From positions 62,001 to 126,000 of the forward strand of contig NZ_JAJEQX010000006.1 in the NCBI RefSeq assembly GCF_020687545.1: a DNA stretch of 64,000 bases, given 5' to 3'. The DNA is from Ruminococcus turbiniformis. Lineage in GTDB: Bacteria > Bacillota > Clostridia > Lachnospirales > Lachnospiraceae. Below, piece by piece: positions 42,498-51,846 of the stretch. Within the stretch, counting starts at the first letter, position 1. Every line of letters starts with the position of its first letter. A program made the position numbers and the translations under genes. The notes under the pieces were generated by a model that saw nothing but the letters and a program-made list of their open reading frames with translations, was not told the DNA's origin and did not search any database.

Positions 42498-44795
42498 TCA
42501 GTGGCACTTGCTCCATCCGCAGCACTTACATATATTGCACCCTTCCTCAAACACAAGGGGCTCCCCGCACTCCGGACAGTACATCTTGTCCGTTTCAGCT
42601 TCCGTATTGACCGCCTTCGGCTTGGGAGCTTTCTCAATCTTTTTCGCGGTTTTCTCTGAGCCTGCGCCCCTTCGCTCCGCCAGTTCATCCTGCATCTCGT
42701 TGTACATATCCATCAGCGCGTTTCCGACTGCCATCGGGCAGCACGCGCCCTTGCTTGTATCCTTTCTGGACACCCGTCTCGCCGTGTATGACGGGCAGGA
42801 GCCGCTGGAATTAAGCTGATCCACGATCGTCTCAATATCGATTCCCCCTCTGGCGCTGATGGAGATCATACGGGACAGACCGACCATGAAGTTATTGCAT
42901 CCTCCGGTGGAGCCCTTGCTTAAGTATGTCTCGAGCAGCGCTCCCGTGTGCGGATCAAAGAGCGCGATACAGTGCAGGCTTCCGCAGCCCGTCGTAAGCT
43001 TTCTCTTCTTTCCGACCACGTCATCTGTGACAAGCAGGATCTCTCCTCTTTTCAGGCCCTCTCCGGCAGAGATCTTTTTACTCTCTTTTTCCTTGCTCTC
43101 ACTTGTGTTGAGAATACCGATTCTCTTGCATCCGTCGCGGAAGATCGTAATGCCTTTCAGGCCCTTCTCGTATGCATAAAGATAGAGATTTTCCGTCTCC
43201 TCCACAGTGAACCGGTTCGGCACATTCACCGTAGAACTGATGGAAGCGTCAATGTGCGTCTGCCATACAGACTGCATATCGATTCTCTGTCTGTAGTCCA
43301 GCGTCATGGCAGTGACAAAGTAATCCGGCAGATCCGAGTCGCTCTTAATCCCGTGCTGCTTCATATAGCTCTCCGCAATCTTTGTGTACACTTTATAATA
43401 CACATCTGTTCCGTGGAGAGACTCTGTCTTTCTCTCATAGTAGTTTGCGTAAACAGGCTCAATCCCTCCCGATATGCCAAGCATCGTGGAGAGGGTTCCC
43501 GTGGGAGCAATCGTCAGAAGCTGGGAGTTTCTCAGACCATACTTGCGCGTCAACTCTCTTGTCTTTTCCGTAGTGTTCGCCTGGAAATACGGCGTGGACA
43601 TGATCTCTTCTGTATTGCACGCGTCAAAAGGGCCTTTTTCTTTGGCAAGCAGTGCCGAAGCCGCAATTGCCGAGTCCGCCATGGCAAAGCCGATGTTGTC
43701 GCACATTGCCACCGCGTCTTCCTCACCATAAGTAAGGCCCAGTTTAATCAGGCAGTCAGCCAGTCCCATGATTCCAAGACCGATCTGACGCCATTTTGCC
43801 ACGCTATCCTGCTGCTCCTTAAGCGGATGCAGCGGAAGCCCTTCATCCAGCACTTCATTAAGGGCGCGCACCGATATATCTACACAGTGTCTTAATCCCT
43901 CAAAATCAAACTGTGCATGATCTGTAAACGGATTCTGTACAAACTCCGAGAGGTTAATGCTTCCGAGAAGACAGCTTCCGCCTGCAGGAAGAGGCTCCTC
44001 CGCGCATGGATTGACACCTGCATAGGAAAAATCCTTTGTATTGCTTAAAAGGTTCCATCCTTCAATGCGGTCCCAGAACAGCGCTCCCGGTTCCGCGTAG
44101 TCCCAGTTCGTCTCTGCGATCCTGCGGAAAAGATCTCTGGCATTTACGGTACGCTCGATGACTTCCCCTGTCGCCTCTCTCGTATAATGGAGCAGATAGT
44201 CCTCATTTTTCTTGACCGCTTCCATAAAGTCCTCATGGACCCGTACTGAAATATTCGCCTTCGTCACCTTTTCCAGATCCGTCTTCAGATCTATAAATTC
44301 CTCCACGTCCGGATGAGAACAGTCGATGGAGATCATAAGCGCCCCTCTGCGCCCGTTCTGCCCGATCAGGGCCGTCACGAGAGAGTACAGCTCCATAAAG
44401 GATACAGATCCGCTCGTCTCCTTCGCGGCATTGTTGATTTTCGCGCCCCTGGGGCTCAGCTTTGAAATATCAACGCCGCAGCCCCCGCCGTAGCTGTACG
44501 TGCGGGCCAGCTTCTTCGCGCAGTCAAAAATGCTTTCAATATTGTCCTCCGGCGGATCTACCACGTAACAGTTGGAATATGTCACCTTGCGTCCCTGCTC
44601 ATGGAGCCCTCTGTTGGAGAGGATTCTTCCGCCAAACAGAAACTTTTTCTGACGGATATAGCCGGCAATTTCTGTATTGCCCCCGCTGACTCTTTCAATC
44701 CACTCTTCGAAGCTCTCCCCTTCATTGCAGTATTTCTTCTCCCAGATGTCTGTTCCTAACTGGTTTTCCTCCCCCAGCCATTCTTCTACTGTCAT
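42498..44795 (-). CDS. nrdJ: Adenosylcobalamin-dependent (class II) ribonucleotide reductase
   Basis: 765 residues. Makes deoxyribonucleotides without oxygen using coenzyme B12. Visible: GRILSNRGLHEQGRK, SYGGGCGVDISKLSPRG, the substrate-site NPCAEEPLPAGGSCLLGSINL region (in parts), and IAPTGTLSTMLGISGGIEP. The C-terminus carries a CPECGE...CKCCG zinc-ribbon with the cysteine tail that passes electrons. ATG at 44795 follows GGAAGGG. An NrdR-box-like sequence lies 174 bp upstream at 44969. No cobalamin riboswitch was recognised. Confidence 0.95.
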   Translation of the reverse strand: MTVEEWLGEENQLGTDIWEKKYCNEGESFEEWIERVSGGNTEIAGYIRQKKFLFGGRILSNRGLHEQGRKVTYSNCYVVDPPEDNIESIFDCAKKLARTYSYGGGCGVDISKLSPRGAKINNAAKETSGSVSFMELYSLVTALIGQNGRRGALMISIDCSHPDVEEFIDLKTDLEKVTKANISVRVHEDFMEAVKKNEDYLLHYTREATGEVIERTVNARDLFRRIAETNWDYAEPGALFWDRIEGWNLLSNTKDFSYAGVNPCAEEPLPAGGSCLLGSINLSEFVQNPFTDHAQFDFEGLRHCVDISVRALNEVLDEGLPLHPLKEQQDSVAKWRQIGLGIMGLADCLIKLGLTYGEEDAVAMCDNIGFAMADSAIAASALLAKEKGPFDACNTEEIMSTPYFQANTTEKTRELTRKYGLRNSQLLTIAPTGTLSTMLGISGGIEPVYANYYERKTESLHGTDVYYKVYTKIAESYMKQHGIKSDSDLPDYFVTAMTLDYRQRIDMQSVWQTHIDASISSTVNVPNRFTVEETENLYLYAYEKGLKGITIFRDGCKRIGILNTSESKEKESKKISAGEGLKRGEILLVTDDVVGKKRKLTTGCGSLHCIALFDPHTGALLETYLSKGSTGGCNNFMVGLSRMISISARGGIDIETIVDQLNSSGSCPSYTARRVSRKDTSKGACCPMAVGNALMDMYNEMQDELAERRGAGSEKTAKKIEKAPKPKAVNTEAETDKMYCPECGEPLVFEEGCNICKCCGWSKCH

Positions 44796-44968
44796 TTTTC
44801 TGCCCTTCCTTCCGCGTTTTCATCTCAATTTCATTTTATTTTCCCTTCGTTCCCTGTCTGCCCGGATCACGGAAAACGCCCGGCTGATCCCGACATCATA
44901 GCAAATAAAATGTTATCATCGGAAGAAGTATATTTCAAGGCTTGACATATGGAAAAGAGTTGTTCCAA

Positions 44969-44984
44969 CCACAAAATATAGTGT
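44969..44984 (-). promoter_or_regulatory. NrdR-box-like sequence upstream of nrdJ
   Basis: CCACAAAATATAGTGT fits the NrdR box acaCwAtATaTwGtgt at 14 of 16 positions. It is about 174 bp before the nrdJ start. Only one box is clear, whereas NrdR usually binds a pair. Confidence 0.5.
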
Positions 44985-45054
44985 TTTTTTATTTTTTATC
45001 TACATTTCCTTGAAAAAATGCCATATTTTTCCAAAACAGGCCAAATGCCCGTTT

Positions 45055-46104
45055 TCAGGTGTTTTTCACATGCGCGATCATTCCCTGTATATCCCGGTTT
45101 GCATTGACAACGGTTATGCGGATATCCGGATGCGCGTTCTGAAATACGCGGAACACCTCGTCCGCAAATCCCTGTCCCATAAATGTCACATTGCGAAAGT
45201 CAAATACAATCTCCTGAAACTCATCAAGGCGAAGCAGAATTCTCCTGGCCTGGGAACGCGCCACTGGGTCTCCCAGCGGACACATCTCCCCTACCGGAAT
45301 CAGCGTTTTTACAAAGCCTTTGTCCAGCGGGGCATATTCATCAAACACTTCTTTGACCCCTCTGGCTGTCTCGTTGGCAAGCTTCATCACTGCCATCGTA
45401 CCAATCCCCCTCAGCCGGTTGTAATAAGCGATCAGATGGGATTTTACAAAATGTTCCCTGTCCTCACACCGCCACGAATAAACTGTCCCGTCGGACCAGA
45501 GCGCAAACTCGGTCAGCATTTTGGAGACAAAGAAAATGCCTTCTCCGGAGTGCCCCTCCGGACTGGTTGTAAGCCTGCCCTTGTAAAGTTCCAGAGCCGC
45601 CTGTTCCGCATCCATGTTTATCCCCATTTTATCCTGTACATATTCCTGTATATTCCGGAAGATTCCGATTCCATTATCCGTAACCGATATTTCTGTATAC
45701 AGGCAGTCCTTTTTCACTTCAATGCTGATCCTGCTTCCGCGGGAATGCTCAATGGCATTGTTCATAATCTCCGTGAACGCGTAATACCAGATCTTTCCCG
45801 CATTCTGAGGAAATTCTCTCAGAAGCGGAGCAATATCCCGGAAATACACACTGTCTTCCTCCAGTGTTCCGTCGTTTTCATAATCCAGATGTACGGACGT
45901 CTCCTTCAGCCGGTAACCACATCGTCCCGTTTCATTCTTCTCTATCACCCCCGCATCAAGACATGCTGCGGCATATCTCCGCACACTCGTCTCCGATACA
46001 CCAAAATTGTCGGCCGTCTTCCTGAGAAACTGGCTGTCATCTTCCCGGATCTTATTCAGCATATATTTTCGGATCGCTTCCCGTTTTTCTTCTGTAAATG
46101 ACAT
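45055..46104 (-). CDS. HTH - histidine-kinase-like ATPase - STAS-like (DUF4325) regulator
   Basis: 349 residues in three parts. Residues 1-65 are a winged helix (FLRKTADNFGVSETSVRRYAA). Residues about 85-225 are a GHKL ATPase fold with the N box FTEIMNNAIEHS and G1 box VTDNGIGIF, and SGEGIFFVSKML. Residues about 255-345 are a STAS-like DUF4325 domain (FDFRNVTFMGQGFADEVFRVF in parts). No membrane helix and no histidine phosphoacceptor domain, so it resembles an anti-sigma kinase and its antagonist fused to a DNA-binding head. Its target is unknown. AGGAGGTGG precedes the ATG. Confidence 0.8.
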   Translation of the reverse strand: MSFTEEKREAIRKYMLNKIREDDSQFLRKTADNFGVSETSVRRYAAACLDAGVIEKNETGRCGYRLKETSVHLDYENDGTLEEDSVYFRDIAPLLREFPQNAGKIWYYAFTEIMNNAIEHSRGSRISIEVKKDCLYTEISVTDNGIGIFRNIQEYVQDKMGINMDAEQAALELYKGRLTTSPEGHSGEGIFFVSKMLTEFALWSDGTVYSWRCEDREHFVKSHLIAYYNRLRGIGTMAVMKLANETARGVKEVFDEYAPLDKGFVKTLIPVGEMCPLGDPVARSQARRILLRLDEFQEIVFDFRNVTFMGQGFADEVFRVFQNAHPDIRITVVNANRDIQGMIAHVKNT

Positions 46105-46290
46105 CTTCCACCTCCTACTTTACGCTTTATTTCAACTATATTTTATATATTTAAAACTATAACAAAACTATATTAAACTGTAAATACCTTTTTTGAAAAT
46201 ATTTTTGGATTTTCGGATTGTCTTTCAGGACGTTTCCGGACAGGCTGGCTCAGGCACCGCATTCTGTGTTATACTCATTCTGGCAGATAC

Positions 46291-46359
46291 CGGGGCAAAA
46301 AGTTCTAAACCCGCATGAGCTTTCCCATAAGCGGGTGACAGGCCTTGAAACCCGCCCCG
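46291..46359 (+). ncRNA. Possible switch-like leader structure before pepT
   Basis: Three segments can pair in two exclusive ways. ACCCGC (46309-46314) or ACCCGC (46350-46355) can each pair with GCGGGT (46331-46336). The outer CGGGGC (46291-46296) can pair with GCCCCG (46354-46359), which overlaps the second ACCCGC. It ends about 30 bp before the pepT start. It matches no riboswitch class that I can name. Confidence 0.35.
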
Positions 46360-46388
46360 ATATGGCATAATCAGAAAGGAGGATTCCC

Positions 46389-47606
46389 ATGAATCCATTA
46401 GAACGTTTATTAAAATACACTGTGATCCGGACTCCCAGCGATGAGCACAGCTCCACGGTTCCGTCGAGCAAATGCCAGTTTGAACTGGCCTGGCAGCTTC
46501 ACCGGGAGCTTTTCACAATGGGGATCACAGATGTAACGGTAGATACAAACTGTTATCTCTACGCCCATATTCCGGCTACGCCCGGGTATGAAGACCGTCC
46601 GAAGCTGGGATTTATCGCCCATCTTGACACCGTATCGGACTTCTGTGATAAGCGCATTGTTCCCGTTGTCCACGAAGACTATGACGGACGGGATCTGCCC
46701 CTCGGCGTGAGCGGACGCATCCTCTCCCCGGAAATATTTCCCCACTTAAAGGATCTGAAAGGCCGGACACTTGTCACAGGCGACGGCACGACCATTCTGG
46801 GTGCGGACGACAAGGCAGGAATCGCCGAGATAATGACAATGGCGGAACGCATCCTCGAGGAAAATATCCCCCACGGCCAGATCTCCATCGCCTTTACCCC
46901 GGATGAGGAGATCGGGATGGGAGCCGCCCATTTTGATCTGGACGCGTTTGACGCGGATTTTGCATACACGCTGGACGGCGATACAGAAGGAGAGATCCAG
47001 TATGAGAACTTCAATGCCGCGAAGGCCGATTTTGACATATCCGGAGTCAATGTACATCCAGGCTCTTCAAAGGATGTCATGGTCAACGCCTCTCTTGTGG
47101 CAATGGAAATCAACGCACTTCTTCCATCTTCTGAAACACCTCGCAATACAGACGGTTATGAGGGATTCTATCACCTGACGGAGATGAAGGGAAATGTGGC
47201 GAATGCGGAGCTTCACTATATTATTCGGGATCACGACGCGGGAAAATTCGAACAGAAAAAAGAACTTCTCAAAGACATTGAAAAAAGAATGAATGACAAA
47301 TGGGGTGCGGGCACTGTCCGCCTTGTAATCACGGATCAGTACCGAAACATGGCCGAGATCATTGCCGGGTGCATGCACCTTATCGAAAATGCAGAAAAAG
47401 CCTGTAAAAATGCAGGCGTAACACCGCTCATCCTTCCAATCCGCGGCGGCACGGACGGCGCGCAGTTAAGTTTCAAAGGACTCCCCTGTCCGAATCTCGG
47501 CACCGGAGGGCACGGCTATCACGGTCCCTACGAGCACATTACAAAAGAAGGGATGGAAGCGGCGTGTCAGGTGGCGATTGAGCTGGTGAAAATCTATGCG
47601 GAGTAA
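46389..47606 (+). CDS. pepT: Peptidase T (tripeptide aminopeptidase)
   Basis: M20-family zinc aminopeptidase of 405 residues, cytosolic, that removes N-terminal residues from tripeptides. Visible: GFIAHLDTVSDF (first metal histidine and catalytic Asp), TILGADDKAGIAEI, FTPDEEIGMGAAHFDLDAF and the late IRGGTDGAQLSFKGLPCPNLGTGG in parts. ATG at 46389 has AAGGAGG upstream. Monocistronic, with a potentially structured leader. Confidence 0.96.
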   Translation: MNPLERLLKYTVIRTPSDEHSSTVPSSKCQFELAWQLHRELFTMGITDVTVDTNCYLYAHIPATPGYEDRPKLGFIAHLDTVSDFCDKRIVPVVHEDYDGRDLPLGVSGRILSPEIFPHLKDLKGRTLVTGDGTTILGADDKAGIAEIMTMAERILEENIPHGQISIAFTPDEEIGMGAAHFDLDAFDADFAYTLDGDTEGEIQYENFNAAKADFDISGVNVHPGSSKDVMVNASLVAMEINALLPSSETPRNTDGYEGFYHLTEMKGNVANAELHYIIRDHDAGKFEQKKELLKDIEKRMNDKWGAGTVRLVITDQYRNMAEIIAGCMHLIENAEKACKNAGVTPLILPIRGGTDGAQLSFKGLPCPNLGTGGHGYHGPYEHITKEGMEAACQVAIELVKIYAE

Positions 47607-47898
47607 CGCGGATTTGACGGAATGAAACAAGCAGTCTGAACTAATCCGTGCAGGACAGAGGGGATCCTGCACTGGGCTGCATCAGACCAGAAGGTTCCTT
47701 CCGGCAAATCGGCGGTTCATGTAAAAAAACAGCCGAAAGCGGAATCAAAATTCCATTCCCTCTTGCTGCCTGCTGCCGGTTTTCAGGGAAATCACCGGGC
47801 AGTAAAAAGGATGCGGAACTGCCAGATAAAACCTGCCGTCCGGAATCAGCTTCACGCACGGACTTATAGACAGACTGTTTTATCCGGCAGATCCTCAC
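47607..47898. other. Gene-free stretch between pepT and the activase gene
   Basis: 292 bp between convergent genes. Short open frames exist on both strands (up to 85 codons) but none has a ribosome-binding site or recognisable product. No strong terminator is seen. Confidence 0.4.
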
Positions 47899-48852
47899 CT
47901 ACTGCCGCACCGCTCCGTTATCGCACCGGTTTCCCCAGGAATCGATCAGCATCCCGTCCCGGTACACGCAGATGATCTCGCAGTGGTTCGCGCACTTGCC
48001 GCAGGTGATCTCCCGTGTCTTAAACTCCATCTCCGCGACATCGAAAGAGAACTCTCCCTCATCCTGCCGTTCCTTCGCGAGGATGGCGATTCCGAAAGCG
48101 CCCATGAGATGGCCCTTTTCATCCACAAGAACGGGCATGCCGAGCTGTTCCTCAAACATCCGCACCACGCCCGCGTTCTTGCTCACACCTCCCTGGAAGA
48201 CAACCGGGGAGACGATCTTTTTCCCCTTTGCCACATTGTTGAGATAGTTGCCTGCCACCGCCTTGCACAGTCCTGCGATAATCTCCTCCTTCGGACATCC
48301 GACCTGCAGCTTATGCACCAGATCAGACTCCGCGAACACCGTACATCTGGCCGCAATCGGCGCAGCCTTCTTCGCCTTCAGAGCGATCTCTCCGAACTCC
48401 TCCACTTCCACGCCCAGCCGGTGGGCCTGGCTGGAGAGGAAGGCGCCTGTTCCCGCGGCGCAGAGCGTATTCATGGCGTAATCCACGGCCACTCCGTTCT
48501 CCACACAGATGATCTTGGAATCCTGTCCCCCGATCTCCAGGATAGTGCGCACATCGGGGTGAAGCGTCGTCGTGCCAACCGCGTGAGCCGTGATCTCGTT
48601 TTTGATCACCTGCGCCCCGATCATGCTTCCCACAAGCTTTCTCGCGCTTCCCGTTGTGCCTGACGCAGCGATCCGGTAGGCGTCCGCGTCAAACTGTTTT
48701 TCCAGTTCACGCAGTACTTTCTGGGTTGCCTGGGTCGGGTTTCCTTCCGTCCAGAGATAACATTCCGCGAGAAACTCATTTTTCTCATTTATAATTACGC
48801 CTTTTGTCGATATGGAACCGATGTCGATTCCAAGATAAGCCTTCTTTTTCAT
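47899..48852 (-). CDS. 2-hydroxyacyl-CoA dehydratase activase-like ATPase (BadF/BadG/BcrA/BcrD family)
   Basis: 317 residues of the ASKHA ATPase fold. YLGIDIGSISTKGVI is the phosphate-1 motif, ASGTTGSARKLVG follows, and ILEIGGQDSKII and CAAGTGAFLSSQAHRLG carry the cysteine that in activases holds a bridging [4Fe-4S] cluster. A later CGKCANHCEI near the C-terminus adds an extra cysteine set not found in the simplest activators. It ends an operon of three whose other members resemble the dehydratase part. ATG overlaps the upstream stop (48849-48852). Confidence 0.88.
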   Translation of the reverse strand: MKKKAYLGIDIGSISTKGVIINEKNEFLAECYLWTEGNPTQATQKVLRELEKQFDADAYRIAASGTTGSARKLVGSMIGAQVIKNEITAHAVGTTTLHPDVRTILEIGGQDSKIICVENGVAVDYAMNTLCAAGTGAFLSSQAHRLGVEVEEFGEIALKAKKAAPIAARCTVFAESDLVHKLQVGCPKEEIIAGLCKAVAGNYLNNVAKGKKIVSPVVFQGGVSKNAGVVRMFEEQLGMPVLVDEKGHLMGAFGIAILAKERQDEGEFSFDVAEMEFKTREITCGKCANHCEIICVYRDGMLIDSWGNRCDNGAVRQ

Positions 48853-49931
48853 CTCAGTACCTTCTTCTTTCTCTCAAGCATGTCATAAAAAGCCTCAAGT
48901 CTTGTATCCAGTCCTGTATCACTCTCCTGCATGTCGTAGCTTAAATACAGAACAGGGATGTGATAGTCTCTGCTGATATTCTGAAGAATGGGAATCGCAT
49001 CCATCTCCGGCGTGCAGCCGAAAGACTTCACATGGACAATTCCGTCATATCCCTGCTTCGCATAGTCAAGCGCAGCGTTCAGCGTCCAGGTCGTCGTCGC
49101 CCCCATGTTGTACTGGGCGTACTCTCTGACCCTCGGCCGCAGAACCGACTCTTTTGCCCGGAAATGACAGTTTGTCACATTCAGGAAACGGCTCACAGAG
49201 GCGCCGAGCCGCACCAGCTTCTCCTGCAGAAACAGGTTGGAGTACGGATCCATGGCCGTAAAATATTCTCCCACTACGCCAATGCGCACCGGATTTTCCG
49301 GGGTTTTCAGCTTCACATCATGGAATGCGCTTTTCGCCTCCTGATACCCTTCACGGATCTCATGCCAGTTTTCCGCATTCTGCATTTTCATGAGATACTG
49401 TCTGTATATTTTATCAAACCGGCCCTTTTCTGCCTCAAAGGCGGCGTCCCTGTAATAGATCTCTTCGATCTCGTCCATGAACTGCGCCATTTTCACACCT
49501 TCATAGACACCGGTTGTAAGCTGGGTCGGTTTCAGTTTCGGGCTCAGGCTTTTCGCCAGTTTCAGCCATGCGCTCTTCTTTCCGCCCATGTATTCCGCCA
49601 GGTTGACAAACTCGCACCTGTAGCCTAATTCCCGTATAATCTCCTTCTGGAGCGCCCCGTAATAATCCAGCCTGCACAGGCCGCCGGTCTCAACCAGCAC
49701 GTCCGCCCCGGCTTCCAGAGCCTCTATCAGGCTTCCGAGCGTGTGTTTGAACGGCGCACACGCATAGTCCGGGCTGTATCTGCTCCCCAGCTCCGTCGTC
49801 TTCTTTGTGGGAGGCGGAAGGAGGACATAACTGGCCCCGATTCCCTGCTCCACGATATATCTGATCGCATAATTGTAGTGACTGAACCTCGGAAATGCGA
49901 TCTTTTTTCTGCTGTCAATTCTGATTTCCAT
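48849..49931 (-). CDS. 2-hydroxyacyl-CoA dehydratase-family protein, subunit 1
   Basis: 360 residues from ATG at 49931 with AGGCGG just upstream; the frame extends to 50012 inside the upstream gene. Contains IAFPRFSHYNYAIRYI near the N-terminus, YACAPFKHTLGSLIEALEAGADVLVETGGLCRLDYYG in parts, with cysteines suited to an iron-sulfur cluster, and VHVKSFGCTPEMDAIPIL-like VKSFGCTPEMDA. These are shared with large fused activase/dehydratase proteins of unknown substrate. It overlaps the upstream gene by 17 bp. Confidence 0.82.
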   Translation of the reverse strand: MEIRIDSRKKIAFPRFSHYNYAIRYIVEQGIGASYVLLPPPTKKTTELGSRYSPDYACAPFKHTLGSLIEALEAGADVLVETGGLCRLDYYGALQKEIIRELGYRCEFVNLAEYMGGKKSAWLKLAKSLSPKLKPTQLTTGVYEGVKMAQFMDEIEEIYYRDAAFEAEKGRFDKIYRQYLMKMQNAENWHEIREGYQEAKSAFHDVKLKTPENPVRIGVVGEYFTAMDPYSNLFLQEKLVRLGASVSRFLNVTNCHFRAKESVLRPRVREYAQYNMGATTTWTLNAALDYAKQGYDGIVHVKSFGCTPEMDAIPILQNISRDYHIPVLYLSYDMQESDTGLDTRLEAFYDMLERKKKVLR

Positions 49932-50856
49932 ATCCGCCTGCCTTCTGATATCTGATGATGTCGATAAAACTTTCGATCCTTGTCTCCACGCCCGCCGTTC
50001 CGCTCTGCGCATCCAGCGTCAGGTTGAGAAGCGGTATGCCTTTGATCCGGCGTGTCAGCATGTCATTTACAAGGGCATCCGGGCCGCACGGATAGGCGCT
50101 CAGCAGGATGATTCCGTCCGCCTTCTTTTTAAGAAGAAGATCCGCCCCGGTTATCTCTCTGTTAATGAGCCACGGCATAACGTGTGAGAAGTCATAACTC
50201 TTCTTCAGCGCACTCTCCCGGTTCACGCAGTCAGAATAAAGAACCTCGGCTCCGAAATTATTAATAATCTGTGCAAGCTCACCGCCCATGTATGTATCAT
50301 GAAGCACATAGGGGTGCCCGGAGAGAAGGACCTTGATCCTGCTGCTCTGAAGCGTCTCATTCTGGGCCTTTTCCCTGTTTTTAAGCCATGCATCCTGCTG
50401 CTTTTTCGCTTTTGCATACGCCTTTTTCACTTCTTTTTTCGGCTTTTCAAGCTGCTCTCCCAGTTCAAGAAATACTTTCTCTTCCGACGTGTCCATATCC
50501 CAGTCATAGCTCACGGTAAGGATATCAATGTGCTCGTCCCGGAAAATATTCCGGATCAGGTCCGGAAGTGATTCGTATCTGGTACACAGCTTTTCCCGCT
50601 TCTTATATCCGGCGGTTCTCGGAACAAAAACCGCGTCGCACTTTCCGATCAGCCATTCCACATGTCCCAGATACATCTTAAAAGGAAGGCATGTCTCATC
50701 CACTGCCCTCCTCATTCCTGTATCCAGTATATCTCTGTCGCTCTTCGGGCTGACCAGGCATTCAAATCCCAGATTGCCGAAAAACTCCTTCCAGAGAATC
50801 CCGTCCCGGTATGCCATCAGCCCCCGCGGGATTCCGATTGTATGTATTCTGCTCAA
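49915..50856 (-). CDS. 2-hydroxyacyl-CoA dehydratase-family protein, subunit 2 (DUF2229-like)
   Basis: 313 residues. HTIGIPRGLMAYRDGILWKEFF at the N-terminus is the DUF2229 hallmark, followed by DETCLPFKMYLGHVEWLIGKCDAVFVPR in parts and a C-terminal ADGIILLSAYPCGPDALVND with candidate cluster cysteines. A Lys-rich helix lies near 135-165. The start is TTG at 50856 with GGAGG seven bases upstream. First gene of a three-gene operon that together equals the large fused activase-dehydratase proteins of other bacteria. A perfect 12-bp inverted repeat is 38 bp upstream. Confidence 0.8.
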   Translation of the reverse strand: MSRIHTIGIPRGLMAYRDGILWKEFFGNLGFECLVSPKSDRDILDTGMRRAVDETCLPFKMYLGHVEWLIGKCDAVFVPRTAGYKKREKLCTRYESLPDLIRNIFRDEHIDILTVSYDWDMDTSEEKVFLELGEQLEKPKKEVKKAYAKAKKQQDAWLKNREKAQNETLQSSRIKVLLSGHPYVLHDTYMGGELAQIINNFGAEVLYSDCVNRESALKKSYDFSHVMPWLINREITGADLLLKKKADGIILLSAYPCGPDALVNDMLTRRIKGIPLLNLTLDAQSGTAGVETRIESFIDIIRYQKAGGYGNQN

Positions 50857-50893
50857 ATTAATTCCTCCATGAAATTACTTCCCCACTGTCCGG

Positions 50894-50934
50894 CGTCAGT
50901 GTACAGGGATACAAAACGCCCTTGTACACTGACG
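50894..50934 (-). promoter_or_regulatory. Inverted repeat before the dehydratase/activase operon
   Basis: CGTCAGTGTACA (50894-50905) and TGTACACTGACG (50923-50934) are perfect 12-bp arms, and GGG/CCC extend the stem inward. No T run follows on either strand, so an operator or leader hairpin is more likely than a terminator. Confidence 0.5.
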
Positions 50935-50988
50935 TTTCCATGATAACATGTACTTTCTGCCTTTCACAACCTTTTTCAGAAAGTCACT

Positions 50989-51846
50989 TTATTCCAGTGT
51001 TACACACTGGTTTCCTCTGGATTGAAACACTGACTCAAATGCGGTTCTGCTGTACTCTGTCATGCCGGAGATAGGATCTGCAATCGTGACAGTATTCTCA
51101 GAGTAGCCGATCAGCACCGCCCCGTGGTCTCCGTGACTCCACTCCACATAATCCCCGCTCTCCGTATACCAGCCTTGTGTCTCACCTCTTGCCGCCATTC
51201 CGACCATCACCCACACGACAACCGGGATGTCCCGGCTCACAAGACCGTACAGCTCCTCACAGGATGCCCCGGTGCGGTCCACTGCCCGCATGTCGCTGCC
51301 TGCATCCGCAAGATATCCGTCTGCCGCCGTAATGATCGCTCCGGTGCCGCATATGATTCCTGCCGAGCTTGCAGGGTCTCCGACGAAATAATTATTCATG
51401 TCGGTTCCGTAAAGTCTTCCGTCCGCTCCGGTATAATAGACGAGAGGCGCTGTGGGCAGATAACTTTCCGCCATCGTCATTTTGTCCACCGGGAACCCAT
51501 AGTAATTCAGCGCCATCGTGAGCGCCGTTATCTCACAGCCTGTAGGGAGTTCCGGCTCCTGATAGACAATACCGAAATTCCCGATCACATATTCATCCGG
51601 GACCGCGTTCTCCTCCAGTATCTGTACATAAGCATCCTCTTCCGGCATCCTGCTCTCCTCCGCCTGTATAAAAGCCGATACCGGCTCCGCCTGTTCCGGG
51701 AAAATATATCTCCAGGCTGAAGGCTCTTCCGCAAAGAGAAGAAGCGCCAGCAAAAAAGCAAGCGCGGCCGTCACTTTCCATCTGTTCTGCAAAAACAGCT
51801 CTTTGACATAATGCGCACTCTTTTTCACCCTTCTCTTCATTTTCAT
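50989..51846 (-). CDS. Membrane-anchored C39-like cysteine peptidase
   Basis: 285 residues: a basic N-terminus, one membrane helix at about 24-39, then an extracellular domain of the peptidase C39_2 type. The nucleophile is probably Cys104 in ELPTGCEITALTMAL, and the histidine is in HGDHGAVLIGYSE (about 241). No ATP-binding or transporter domain is attached, so this is not a bacteriocin ABC exporter. The target is unknown. AGGAAGG precedes the ATG. Confidence 0.82.
   Translation of the reverse strand: MKMKRRVKKSAHYVKELFLQNRWKVTAALAFLLALLLFAEEPSAWRYIFPEQAEPVSAFIQAEESRMPEEDAYVQILEENAVPDEYVIGNFGIVYQEPELPTGCEITALTMALNYYGFPVDKMTMAESYLPTAPLVYYTGADGRLYGTDMNNYFVGDPASSAGIICGTGAIITAADGYLADAGSDMRAVDRTGASCEELYGLVSRDIPVVVWVMVGMAARGETQGWYTESGDYVEWSHGDHGAVLIGYSENTVTIADPISGMTEYSRTAFESVFQSRGNQCVTLE

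Noticed and set aside
44796-45054. Cobalamin riboswitch before nrdJ
   Set aside because: The region is AT-rich and shows none of the conserved B12-box segments that I would expect.
47641-47898. An 85-codon open frame on the minus strand between pepT and the activase gene
   Set aside because: No ribosome-binding site, no motif, and overlapping frames of similar length exist on the other strand.
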